A stretch of 64,000 nucleotides of DNA from Conus ventricosus (GCA_018398815.1 CM031601.1:34142475-34206474); one strand, 5' to 3'; counted from the first letter of the stretch, positions 48,786 to 58,767 are shown. The notes: a model not told the origin generated them from the letters alone. Translations and numbers: made by a program.

Positions 48786-49089
48786 CTCCCCCCGACTTTA
48801 TGATGAAAGCTTTTTGTCCAGGGGTTGCAGTGAGGAAGGGAGCTCTTCACCATCGCTTGAGCCCATGTCTGTAGTGTCGATTTGCAGGTCCTCTGAGAGT
48901 GCTTCCTGTTTAGCAGCCGGAGATGCGAAAAGCACTGTGTGCCAACAGGCCCATGGAAACTGATCCATAGCCGTCTGCGACCTCGTCCGGTAAGGCTATT
49001 TCAGCCACTTCGGAGGGTCAGCAGATGCCTAAGGTCTCACTGCTTGGGCAGGCTCCCAGGCCTCCAGCGCTAGATAGTGTTCTCCATAG

Positions 49090-50122
49090 TTTTTTCACTG
49101 TGGGTCTATCTGCACCACCAGAAGCAGCATGACCTTTTAATGAACCAGGACGGTTGCCGCCTCAGCCGGGCACATCTGGAAGCTACCCTGAACCAGCCCC
49201 CCGATATACTGGCAAAAAGTGGCCATCGCTTCCCTCTGCCCATCCTGGATGCGCACGTCACCCAGGGCGGACAGAAGACACTGCATTCAGGGGAACTGGA
49301 GCAGTCACCTCCAGCCTCCCAGCGACACGACAAACCAATCCATGGTCTGCCACAATGCCCTGCACACCCCTCAGCATACCATCACAGTCTCTCTCTCAGG
49401 CACCCTAACAGCAAGCAGAAGACTCAGGGGATTCCTTTGTCCACTGGTGCTGGGTACCTCCCCCGCCAGCAGCTCTGCCTCTCCGGGCTCATACTAGCCA
49501 TCAACACCAACAGTGCCTTCCAGTGAATGAGAGCCGGCACAGACTCCAGATGAAGTGTTTCTGGAACTGGCTCTCCCACATGCTGGCTAAAAGCCTTCAT
49601 GGCCTCCTTCTGGCAGTTGGTGAAGACTGTACTGCCCAAGCTGGGGCAGTGCCGCCTGCTGATGAAGTCTACCAGCCTTTCCCAGTTTCCACATGGCCCC
49701 AGTAGCCATGCCATTGCCTGTCTAAGTGCCTGTGTCCGCCCTGCAAAACAACCTTTGATGTAGATGGCAACCTTTCATCAAATATGCCGGGCAGATGGTG
49801 AATGAAGGCATGAGCTTTCGGATACCTGTTAGCCTCTCCACATCCAGGAATCAACACTTCTTGCCCCTCTTTTGGTTTCCTGGCATGTGGAACCGGCCTC
49901 CTTTGCCTTCCTGGATCTGTGGCGATGTACAGACATGTGCTTGGGAGAAGCTCTGGCATCCTGGATCTCAGCAGTAGGGTTCGAGTCCGTGCATCTATTC
50001 CCTGTTGTGGGCCCTTTGTCAGAGGATTCCCTGTCCCTTTCTATAAGGCCTGTGTTGGGATCCTCCTGATGCTGGCTAGACTGCCCAATACCCCTACTGT
50101 CCTGAGTATGCCTGGCTGACAC
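49090..50122 (-). pseudogene. Unknown region replacing pol, with a duplicated EAM/HWK module
   Basis: Downstream of gag. One stretch reads KPKEGQEVLIPGCGEANRYP and AFIHHLPGIFDERLPS (about 49900-49770). After a frame change there is a module QKEAMKAFSQHVGEPV followed by ALIHWKALLVLMASMSP (about 49635-49465). A second copy at about 49255-49085 reads QREAMATFCQYIGGLV then VLVH-stop-KVMLLLVVQIDP. The shared pattern is Q.EAM..F.Q..G..V, about 14 residues, then L.H(W)K..LL......P. I do not recognise this as protease, RT, RNase H, integrase or envelope. Stops show decay. Confidence 0.5.
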
Positions 50123-50334
50123 TTTTCCAGTGCAACTTGATTTGCCAGCTGTATCAGAAACCTGACTCTGGCATCCTGACCTGTCTTCATGGTCACTTTC
50201 ACCTTCGAACCAGCCCTGACCCTAGCAATTCGAATAACCTCAGCGATGGCTCCTTCGAATTCTTGCATGGAGTGCTTACTGTCAGAGGCTGGTTCGGTCC
50301 TTTCAGCAGTGAAGCACTAGGCATATGTGGCGGA

Positions 50335-52247
50335 TTATTGCCAGTAGCTCCCACTGCCTTGGACCGTACCGGAAGGTTGCACCTTGGAAATTCTGCCATT
50401 GGAGATGGTCTTTACCGCATTGACAGAGCGTGAAGGAACTGGCGACTTGACTGAAGAGATGGTGTCGTTTTCCTTCCTTCCCTCTCCTTTGCTAGACTGG
50501 TTCTGCAGCCACTTCTGGTACCGCCTGCAATCTTTTTTCCGGTGCCCAACCTGTTTGCAGTAAAAGCACTTGATGTTGGAATCCGGATTGTCAGGTTGCT
50601 TTCCACTTTCTCTGGCTATAAGCTGCAGATGAGTGGTCAGTTTCTCCACAATCAGCTTAAAGCTGTCCAGATTCTGCTTGGAAAAACCAGAACTGACCTG
50701 TGGCTCCTCCTGAACTTTCCTTGGTGCCTCATCCATGACCAGGGAGACGTGCTGGTACCACTTGACCTTATGGACGGCTTCTTCCATGCTTCTGGGTCTC
50801 TCCAGATAGGCATATTTTCCTGCCTCCTTATCCTGACTACCAGTGCAAATTTGCTGATCGCCTCGCCCTGTATATAACTTTCTGGGAGGTCTCTGAAGGC
50901 TGAAACAGCAAGCACGGTGACCCGGTCTGCCCAGTCCTCATAGGACTCCCCTGGGTTCTGGCTGGCTTGCTGGAACTTGAGTTTGGCTGTTTCAGTCAGC
51001 TCTCTGGCCCCCAAGCGTGCTTCCAACTTCATCATCATCTGGTGATATGAGCACTGACTGCTCATCTTGGTGGGAATGGTGAAGAAGTCTTGGGCTTTTT
51101 CCTTCCAGACACCATCCCAGGTAATCCCGACTCTCCATTTCTGACCAGTTGAGGGCTGTTCTATAGCTGTCAAACCTGTACTTGAATGACAGCCAGTTTG
51201 TGTTCCCGTCATACTGTAAATTTTTTGGTAATTTCCGGGGGTCTCCTCTTGGTCCAGAATGAGAGTACCTAACAGGACTGTTTTCCCTGCTGCTGTCTGA
51301 GGGGTCAGAATACAATTCCGACTCACTCTCAGTGCAGTCGAGGTGGTCATGGCAGTAAAATCGGTTTCTGTGTGACCTAGACCTTTGGTGCATGCTCCAA
51401 GTTACTCTCGAGGGCAGGGGACAGCTCGACGGGGCCCGTGTTCGTCCGTCATGCCTCCTGCCACTATACAGGCGCCCCTCCCCATCTCTATGCTCTTGGT
51501 CATGATCTCCAGCAAAATCTCGACGCCTGTGGTCAGTCGGTGCTGGCGACCCAGACCTACTGAGTATGGGGTAAAGTGCCTGGAATCTTTAGGTCTAAAG
51601 TCCCCACCATGGCGTCTGTGCTGTCGTCCCTGTGATTCTTGTTTCAGGATTCGACTGCCTCAGACTTGTTGTGTTCCCACGCCAGAGACTCTGACCCAAT
51701 TCTGTGGCAATGCTGTCCGCTAGAGGCCGACCTTGACGAAGACAGAGACCTCCGCGACCGCTCGTGTCCCCGATCCGAGTAACCAAGTCTAAAAGACTCG
51801 CTCCTTCCTGGTGATTTTCTCACCATTCTGGAGGGATGGGGTTCCAATTTTTCAGCAGACCCAGGAGAGCCCACTTCCAACTCAACCAGCTTGTCCACAA
51901 AATTTGGTGGATGAGCTGGAACTGGTGGCAGCTCGGCCAGCAGGGAACTGGTATCACTGGGTTCAGCAACTAGACTTGTGTTTTTGCTTACCCCCGAGTG
52001 AAGAGAGGACCAGAAATCATCCATGGACTGCTGCTCATCCCATGTGGGTAAGGGAGTACTCTTTCTTTTCCTCCCCCCAATGCGGCGGCCTTTTGGGCTC
52101 TATTAAATCTTCCATGGCCCCCTGCTGCATTCCGAAATCAATCAGTTCAAGCAGGTCGTCACTGGGTTTGCCACAAGGAATGGACGTCATCATGGATAAC
52201 CTCAATTTCCCCTTCCTTTCCCTGAACACACAAGCTGCACTGCTCAA
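50335..52247 (-). pseudogene. gag-like coding region of the LTR element, frameshifted
   Basis: From right to left: a segment from 52247 with LLELIDFGMQQGAMEDLIEP; an acidic/proline then Arg/Ser-rich segment (52024-51644); a capsid-like segment with LEARLGARELTETAKLKFQQ and YEDWADRVTVLAVSAFRDLP (about 51020-50850); VKWYQHVSLVMDEAP (about 50770-50720); and a CCHC zinc knuckle, CFYCKQVGHRKKDC (about 50570-50525), before a basic tail. Frames change at about 52030, 51400 and 50800. Gag would form particles and bind the RNA. Whether the frame changes are real or sequencing error cannot be told here. Confidence 0.75.
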
Positions 52248-52448
52248 TCCAGAGGCTGTGTTACATTCAGCCCCATGGTCTACTGAATAAATCTTTCCCC
52301 CTTTTATAAATGGAGCAACTGGAAAGTACTAGGTGGAGTACAATTAGTACCTGGTCTGTGTACAACACAACCAACACCCAACGCTATTAACAACTTCTGT
52401 TTGTTGTTAACTTACAGCTAGGGTGTACTAACTGAAAGTGCTAAGCAT

Positions 52449-52467
52449 ATCCCACTTCTGACACCAA
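52449..52467 (-). other. Primer binding site, tRNA-Leu type
   Basis: On the minus strand, directly after the 5' LTR, TTGGTGTCAGAAGTGGGAT. Its complement ends TCTGACA plus CCA, matching the 3' end of animal tRNA-Leu. This position fixes the element's orientation. Confidence 0.75.
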
Positions 52468-53146
52468 TGAAGTGTTTTCCTACACTCAGAGAAGTTCGTT
52501 TATACCTAGCACTTCTGCACTCGCACACACGCACTCTACCTTACCTGGTCAGTCCCGACTCTGGCTTGGGGGCTTCGACAGGATTCTTTCCCAAGCCCTT
52601 CACTGGCATGAACTGTCAAGTAAGGTCGGTCACACACAGTCTGCGACGCACTCTGTCCAAGCTTCCAGCCGAGCTTGCAGCTTTCATCAGAGGGTCAAGC
52701 AGCTGGTACAGTCTATTCTGTCAGTGTCCACTCCGGGCCCAGCAGTGTGCTGTCAGAACCGTCCTAGCCGTTGTGTCCGTCTACGGCTGTACTGTCGCAG
52801 TGCTAGGGCAAAACTGTCTCCTGGTAACTGGAGGCCCCAGCACTGGTCTGTCACTAGTGTACTGTAGTACGACGTACTCCCTAGCTAACTACAAGTTAGC
52901 TAGTCCGCTCTCCTTAAGGCCGAGTGTCGAGCTCCCTAGCTAACTACAAGTTAGCTAGTCCGCTCTCTCCTCAAGGCCCGAGTGTCGCTAACCTAACAAC
53001 AAGTCAGTAGCACCGCACTCTTCAAGCTCCCGTGTCGTACTCTCGGAGTTCGTCGGCTTGTTTACACGAGTGTCAGTGAACACTTCTCACGCGAGGTGCA
53101 CTTCCGCTGAGCTCGCCTACGTGCGCAGAAACCGTGCGTCACTACA
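52468..53146 (-). repeat. 5' LTR
   Basis: Same boundaries (TGTAGTG..CTTCA on the minus strand) and same internal double palindrome as the 3' LTR. Transcription would run leftward from here. Confidence 0.93.
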
Positions 53147-53439
53147 GTACTAAACCCACGTGATCAGCAGTCAAATGGCGTGCAGTTCGGGAATACTACT
53201 TACCGTGCATTTCTCGCAGTTTCGTGGCAAAAGTAGTGGTCTTAGAGCTTTGCTGAGGGTTGCATTCGACTCAGCGCATCGAGGTTGTGTAAAACACCCT
53301 CAATGTTTTCATTTGAACGGCCCCTGAGTTTAGCGTGAACACCCTCTATGTTTTCATTTGAACGGCCCCTGAGTTTAGTACGCTTCTTCTTCTTCTTCCA
53401 GATGGGGATGTTTAACCTGCCCCGTGCCCAGTCTTCACG
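53147..53439. other. Flank of the LTR element with a 44-bp tandem duplication
   Basis: The segment ACACCCTCAATGTTTTCATT TGAACGGCCCCTGAGTTTAG occurs twice in tandem (about 53295-53380). A strong donor-like site lies on the minus strand at 53204|53203 (CACG|GTAAGT). No protein frame confirmed. Confidence 0.5.
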
Positions 53440-53724
53440 TAGACTATTCTGGCACACAGGTTGCATGCATTGTGTATTTTCGTGTAGCCGGTACTCACCC
53501 GTCTTAGGACATGAGCATCGGGATCTTTAGAGTCCGTGTATGATCTTAGTGCATGTGACACAGACTAGACCTCGGTTTATAGTCCCATTCCGAACGACTA
53601 TATGGGGAATGGAGTCAGAACCAATGTTAACTCCGAGGGAAAAATCCCCCTATACCGAAATTCGAACCCGCAACCCCAGGATCACGAGTCCGGCGCTCTA
53701 CCAACTGAGCTATCCGGCCCCCTC
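53440..53724 (-). mobile_element. tRNA-derived SINE, second copy, tail missing
   Basis: On the minus strand GGCCGGATAGCTCAGTTGGT AGAGCGCC (A box) and GGGTTCGAA (B box) near 53720-53660, then the same body as 35706-36229 (GTTAACATTGGTTCTGACTC, ACTATAAACCGAGG). It lacks the CCGGGGCG segment next to the B box and the GCGCTATATAA tail. Confidence 0.8.
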
Positions 53725-53734
53725 TAAACTATAT

Positions 53735-54612
53735 CTTGAATGTTTAGGATTTGTTTCATAAATCAACCCGGTTTCAATGTATTGGTGGTGGTGGTGGAGG
53801 GAAACAGATCTGACTTTCTACCTGTAGAATCAGGTGTCCCTCAAGGCTCGGTCCTAGGGCCAAGTCTTTTTCTTCCTTATATAAACGACCTTCCAGATGG
53901 CATCAAGTCGAAAGTCCGCCTATCTGCCGACGATACCATGTACAGCAAGACCATCACGAAGGAAAAAGACGAGCGAGTGCTGCAAGAAGACCTACACTCC
54001 CTTACCACCTGGGAGGGAAGTGGTCTAAGGAGTTCCATCAACAGAAGTGCTCAACGCTGAGAGTTTCTCGGAAGCGGAACAAGATTTCCCCAGTGTATGA
54101 GCTACATGGACAGAATCTCGAAAATGTCAACACCACTAAATACCATGGTGTCAACATCCAGGACAATAGGGAATCTCACATTGACTCCATCATGAAGGAA
54201 AGCCAGCAAGACCCTAGGCTTCGTCCGGCGCAGCCTCAAGATTGGCAACAAGAAAACAAAGGAAGCTGCGTATAAAGCCCTTGTTCGCCCGCTTCTTGAG
54301 TATGCAGCCACCGTTTGGGATCCCAACACTGCAAACGAGATTGAGGCCCTCGAGAAGATCCAACGAAGAGCAGCAAGATGGGTGTCAAATCGCCACTGCC
54401 AAACTTCATGCGTCGACTCCATCCTTGACTCTCTTAATTGGCCTTCCCAACAACAGCGTCGTAAGAAAGCCCGCTTGGAGATGTTTTATAAATTCCATGA
54501 AGGACTCGTCTCCATCAACTCCACGTACCTGCCCAAACCATCTGACAGCAGGCTGAGCTCTAGGATCAACAGTGACCTGAGCTACAACATTCCAACATGC
54601 ATTCCAGTGTGG
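53735..54612 (+). pseudogene. LINE reverse transcriptase relic, 5'-truncated
   Basis: Plus strand: VESGVPQGSVLGPSLFLPYI, NDLPDGIKSKVRLSADDTMY (RT motifs; the usual F before ADD is S), then with frame changes TLGFVRRSLKIGNKKTKEAA, YKALVRPLLEYAATVWDP, EIEALEKIQRRAARWVSNRH. This is a CR1/jockey-like palm and C-terminus. Stops and shifts at about 54058, 54190 and 54240. It begins within a few bases of a SINE and ends abruptly at about 54612. Confidence 0.85.
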
Positions 54613-54687
54613 AGTTAGCAAGGTTTGGTGGATTTTTAGACCTTGACAGACTAAAGGTGAGTGAAATTTTGTACATTATTGTTGGAA

Positions 54688-55125
54688 ATGGCAACAACTA
54701 GGGATAGAAGAGGTTCTGGATCATCTCAGGGAAGTGCAAAGGACAACATTACACCTAGAAGGGACAAAAAGGCTAATGAAAAAGCCAGGTGTCCTGACTG
54801 CAAACAGATCTGTAAAGATAATGACAGAGCAATTGAATGTGAGTTTTGTGAGAGATGGTTCCACGCTGCATGTCAAAAGGTCAGTGCCAAGAAGTATGAG
54901 GCTATTGAAGAGGATAGCAAAGAGGGCACCAAACTGATCCACTGGTACTGCAACTGTCCTGTAACTTTTTTGCATCCAAGATAATGAGCAATATATGTGT
55001 GCTATGCAGAGGGGGTTGGATAAAGTCGCAGGTGATGTAAAGGACATCAAAGACAGGGTTGAGGAAATTGAAAAGGGTAGGAGAGAACAGCATTTTACCA
55101 ATCCTGGCTCACTTCGTCCTCAACC
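54688..55125 (+). pseudogene. LINE ORF1-like protein with PHD finger and coiled coil, broken
   Basis: An ATG at 54688 opens MATTRDRRGSGSSQGSAKDN, then a PHD-type finger with CPDCKQICKDNDRAIECEFC, ERWFHAAC and a final C.C pair (HWYCNCP). PHD-bearing ORF1 proteins are known in CR1/L2-like LINEs, where they bind nucleic acid. The frame stops at 54984; a shifted frame carries a likely coiled coil (LDKVAGDVKDIKDRVEEIEK) to about 55095, where an inverted repeat replaces the rest. It could instead be a host PHD exon, but the LINE context argues against that. Confidence 0.6.
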
Positions 55126-55170
55126 AGTTTCGGACGAAGTGACCCAGGATTTGGTAAAATGCTGTTCTCT
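55082..55170. repeat. Near-perfect 38-39-bp inverted repeat, 12-bp loop
   Basis: Left arm AGAGAACAGCATTTTACCAA then TCCTGGCTCACTTCGTCC; right arm GGACGAAGTGACCCAGGATT then TGGTAAAATGCTGTTCTCT. Two differences at most. It turns the ORF1-like reading frame back on itself. Confidence 0.93.
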
Positions 55171-56295
55171 TCTGGATATTATGTATAGCTTGACCAAGAC
55201 GGTGCGATTGATCTCTCTCTCTCTGTCTCTCTCTCAGGTGGTGTCAGTTAGCGGCAGGTACGACCCGTAATTAACTGAAATTTAAAGCTGACGTGTATCA
55301 GGCAGTGTCAGACGCTAAACGGTGGGTTACCTGTAATTAGCTGACGGCAACCTCCAGCGTGGCCAGGAATGTCACGCGGGAACGGTTATTTATAGTAACA
55401 CAGTCAGCAAGGCTGGTTTCCCCCCCACCTTTTCACAGAGTTTTGCAGAGAGCGGTCCAGGAGGACGTGTTTTACTGTGCTTAGTGACTATTGTGTTTTT
55501 GTTATTTTAAAATGTTTTACTTTAACTGCATGTTAGAGTATTTGTCAAAAAAGGAACTAGGCGAAGCATGTTCTCACCAGTGAAACCGAAAAGAAGCATT
55601 GCTTTTCTAGAAAGGTGGAGAAAAGGAAAAAAGTGAACCGACTGCTTTGGAAATGGACGACTATCTTAAAGGTTTGTTGGTTCAAGAAAATGAAAACGTT
55701 GAAAGAAATATTGAACAAGATATAGCCGGTTTCAATACATGTTTGACTATTGATGAGATGGTTCCTTATCTAATAAATGGCGCTGCATTGTTGAAAGTCG
55801 GCCAAAGCAAAACAATCCATCACGCGTTAATTGTTGGGCGCTGGCTTGAGGACAGCTCAAGTCATGTTTAAAAAAACAAAAACGCTACAAACATGGCGTT
55901 CATTTCTAAAGACGCAGGTGAACATGGCTGATTCGTATGCTAGAAAACTTATTCAACTTTCTGTGTGTTTTTATAACTATCCTAATTTCACAAGCTAGGA
56001 ATCAGTATAAATGAACTGTGTAGCAAACGCCAAACCATTATTAGACTTATGCAACAGAATAACGATTTTCGAATGTTCTGGCAAACAAACTAGATAGGGT
56101 TAGGCAGACCTTAGTACATCTACCAGTATGGAGAGGAGTAGTGTGTAGCAGCACTATCTCCATATAAATGCTCCAAATATACAATGACGGGTGTACTACT
56201 ACTGGTGATTAGAGCCGCCATAAAAGCTCGGCTACAGCAATTACTGCTGTAACTCTGCCAAAGCCAGTTGCAAGCCTGGTTGAGAAAAGGGGAGC
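55171..56295. other. Unique region with one small open frame (55647-55871)
   Basis: A (CT) tract at about 55215-55240, otherwise non-repetitive. The only frame of note is 55647-55871 on the plus strand, 74 codons: MEMDDYLKGLLVQENENVER through the mid-part EMVPYLINGAALLKVGQSK. It has no motif I recognise, and I cannot say whether it is translated. Confidence 0.35.
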
Positions 56296-56299
56296 ACAG

Positions 56300-56512
56300 C
56301 AAACTAGGCCAAACGACCCTATGTGATCACTTGGCCTGCAAAGCGCGGCAGTTTGCCGCCAATGACGTCAGCACGGAGCACCTGCAAAGCTCGGCGGCAA
56401 ACTAGGCCAAGTGATCATATATGATCGCTTGACCTGCAAAGCGCGGCAGCACCTGCAAAGCTCAGCGGCAAACTAGGCCAAACGACCCTATATGATCACT
56501 TGGCCTAGTTGA
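56300..56512. repeat. Three tandem units built round a palindrome
   Basis: The motif ACTAGGCCAA..TGATC..TTGGCCT recurs at about 56307, 56401 and 56472, separated by GCAAAGCGCGGCAG and CACCTGCAAAGCTC segments. The middle copy, 56404-56435 (AGGCCAAGTGATCATAT then ATGATCGCTTGACCT), is a nearly perfect 32-bp palindrome. It may be subterminal sequence of a DNA transposon. Confidence 0.75.
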
Positions 56513-56599
56513 TTTTAAGGTTGCGCGCGGGACACAACCTGTTTAGTCACAAAGCAAGAAGTGGCCCTAGTAGTTCCACTTCTTGTTTGTTTGTTGGTG

Positions 56600-56960
56600 T
56601 TTGTGTGTTTTGTCCTACCCCACGCATGCACACCCCCCACCCCACCCCACCCCATGCATGCACACCCCCCACCCCACCCCCACCCCACGCATGCACTCAA
56701 GTCACTTCTAAGTTCTTACTCAAGTTGTCCTCAAGTCATCCTCAAGTTGTCCTCAAGTCATCCTCAAGTCACCCCAAGTCACTTCTAAGTTCTTACTCAA
56801 GTTGTCCTCAAGTCATCCTCAAGTCATCCTCAAGTCATCCACAAGTTCTTACTCAAGTCATCCTCAAGTCATCCTCAAGTTACTTCTAAGTTCTTACTCA
56901 AGTCGTCCTCAAGTCATCCTCAAGTTCTTACTCAAGTTACCTCAAGATTGTAATTAAGTC
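56600..56960. repeat. CCCCAC-rich tract and TCCTCAAG short tandem repeats
   Basis: A C-rich tract with ATGCATGCAC (about 56620-56697), then many 10-12-bp units of TCATCCTCAAG and TTCTTACTCAAG to about 56960. Confidence 0.92.
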
Positions 56961-57059
56961 ATCCTCTAAGTACAACCAAGTTCTTATTTAAGTTATCTTA
57001 TAATTATCAAAAAAACAAGACAATCTATGTTTTTATCTTAAATAGTAAATGTCTAATAT

Positions 57060-57258
57060 AGTACACACACGCCTCAAAAAACGCGCCATCGTTAAGGATG
57101 TCTTGCTCAGCATCTTTGGCGCGAGATTGGTTAGCATAGATCTTAATGAAGTTCTTACATCCTAAGCAACCTCATTGATTACAATTCTGGTCTATGGAAA
57201 TGTTTTTTATAGACTCCATGTCTTTATTTATTGACTCCATCATTTTATAATACGCCAT
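57060..57258 (-). pseudogene. Small frame in the Polinton-like element, one stop
   Basis: From an ATG at 57258 the minus strand reads MAYYKMMESINKDMESIKNI, then a TGA after NCNQ, then GCLGCKNFIKIYANQSRAKD to about 57060. The two-cysteine GCLGC start after the stop could be a small metal-binding turn. Not recognised. Confidence 0.3.
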
Positions 57259-57303
57259 GATCTATTTTTATCAAAAAATTTTTAAAATTAAGTTCTTAAA
57301 ATA

Positions 57304-57786
57304 TTATTGCATCTGAAATGGATCAAAATGATCTTTTGGTTCTGGTATGTTGTTGTCTTCTGTATTTAGCGGTTCAGATTTTTTTGACTGCTTTTGTTTT
57401 TGTTGCCATTGTTTATATATTTTATAACCGTAATAACCGCCCCCAACAGCAGCAAGGGCGCCAAAAATGGCAACAGTTTTAAGTTCAATATTCCATGAAG
57501 ACTTTGGCGCTGTAGGTCTTGAATCATATGGAGTTTTTATAGCTGGCATTGAATCAACTTGTTCTGGCGTTGGCGGTGTTATGTTTTCATGATGAGTTAT
57601 ATTTTGTGATTGTAACTGTAATTTTTTTTGTTTGTTCCACTCAGCTAATTTTTTTCCTGCCGCAATGCGTCCAGGATGAGGTGTTTTAGTGACCACTTTC
57701 ACCTGATTCAATGTTTCCTGATTCAGCGTTTCCTGATTCTGCTGATTTTCTGGCTCGGTCATTTGAAGGGAAATAAAATCTATATG
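57304..57786 (-). pseudogene. C-terminal part of an ORF split by a MITE
   Basis: Minus frame with a Gln/Asn-rich start, a basic patch KTPHPGRIAAGKKLAEWNKQ, a proline-rich linker and a hydrophobic helix (AIFGALAAVGGGYYGYKI, about 57490-57430), then a charged tail. The apparent start at 57798 uses bases from the MITE. The frame matches that of 58325-58767 across the MITE insertion point, so these look like two parts of one former membrane protein. Function unknown. Confidence 0.5.
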
Positions 57787-58318
57787 CAGGGGTTCCATTT
57801 ATTGCAAATTTTGCGTAATTATTGCGTTTTTCTGCCTTCCTACGCATTTTTTTCGCGGCCGTGCGTTTAGCGACGCAATTTTCCCAGGACCCTGTTCTCA
57901 ACCGCAAGCCTATGTCAGAGGGGCAAAACACGGCACAGACCTACAGCAGACTGCTTGACACTGCCAATTAGTGATAGTGCGTGCACATTTTACTTTGTGG
58001 CACTCGCTGACTTTTTGCTAGATCAAGAATGTTCCAAAACGCCTCATCCTTTCTCCCCTCGAAATAAAATGGAATCTTTCCCGCGTCTGCGATGGTGCCA
58101 TCTTCCAATCGGAATACGTCCGGACTCGTGTGGCACAGAAAACGCTTTCCTGCAGCGAGCTGCTCTGCACTTCAGCGGTGTTAAGGCGCGTGATTCAGAG
58201 CTGTTTTGACGGGAGCGAGTACAGTTTACTTTGTGACGCATTTTTTTCAGCGCTGACGCAATTTTTGCGGAGGCGTGCGTTTCTTGACGCAAAAACTAAA
58301 AAGTCAGTGGAACCCCTG
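57787..58318. mobile_element. 532-bp MITE with CAGGGGTTCC ends and 6-bp target duplication
   Basis: The left end is CAGGGGTTCC and the right end its complement GGAACCCCTG; internal bases near both ends also match (TTTTGCGT..). Direct TATATG flanks lie at 57781-57786 and 58319-58324. It contains several GACGCAA-type repeats and no transposase. CAGGG ends suggest hAT-like mobilisation, but hAT elements usually make 8-bp duplications, so the superfamily is open. Confidence 0.8.
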
Positions 58319-58324
58319 TATATG

Positions 58325-58767
58325 ATTAAAAGTAATTAATCCCATGATTAACGGAGATAACAATGTTCCAAATCTGTAATACAGATCACATCCTAGAGAC
58401 TCTAATGACTTTGTTAAAACTGGATCCTGCGTTAAATCATACATAAAATCTTGTTCAGAATCGATGGGAGCAAATCTACTGACTAGTTTAGTGTACAAAC
58501 TAAGAACCGTTTGCCCTACACTTTTTACCATTCTTGATCCCAGTTGCGCTTCATACCTGTTATGATACTTTATAATGTCTTGTGGCGACATCTGTTGAAT
58601 CTGTTCAATGCTGAATTCATTGCCAGGAACTGTTTTGTTTTTCCGCATGCTGCCAAAGAATACAACCTCTCCTTTTGGGGCATAACAGCTTGGTCATCAA
58701 CTTCTTCATTTGTAAGTCCAAGACGGATTAGGTCGCTCTGTAGCTGTAGTAGATCATCACTGTTCAT
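58325..58767 (-). pseudogene. N-terminal part of the MITE-split ORF, one frameshift
   Basis: Starts MNSDDLLQLQSDLIRLGL at 58767, shifts frame near 58670, and continues through EFSIEQIQQMSPQDIIKYHN, GSRMVKSVGQTVLSLYTKLV and LSPLIMGLITF into the MITE. Predicted largely helical. Not recognised outside the element. It diverges from the plus-strand frame at 58803 over a 35-bp A+T-rich gap that may hold a two-way promoter. Confidence 0.5.

Larger units (their letters stand above)
48101..53146 (-). mobile_element. LTR retrotransposon, gag only (non-autonomous), about 5.05 kb
   Basis: Two direct repeats of 685 and 679 bp bound a 3.68-kb interior. On the minus strand each LTR begins TGTAGTGACGC and ends AACACTTCA. 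The insertion is flanked by GTAC at 48097-48100 and 53147-53150. After the 5' LTR comes a primer binding site complementary to a tRNA-Leu 3' end; before the 3' LTR a purine tract GTCGGGGGGAG. The interior has a gag-like region with a CCHC knuckle, then an unrecognised region with a duplicated module. No protease, RT, RNase H or integrase motif is seen, so it must depend on proteins from another element. LTR differences are few, implying a fairly recent insertion. Confidence 0.88.

Noticed and set aside
55647..55871. Member of the Polinton-like gene set
   Set aside because: It is separated from the element by palindromic and C-rich repeats and has no recognised motif, so there is no support.
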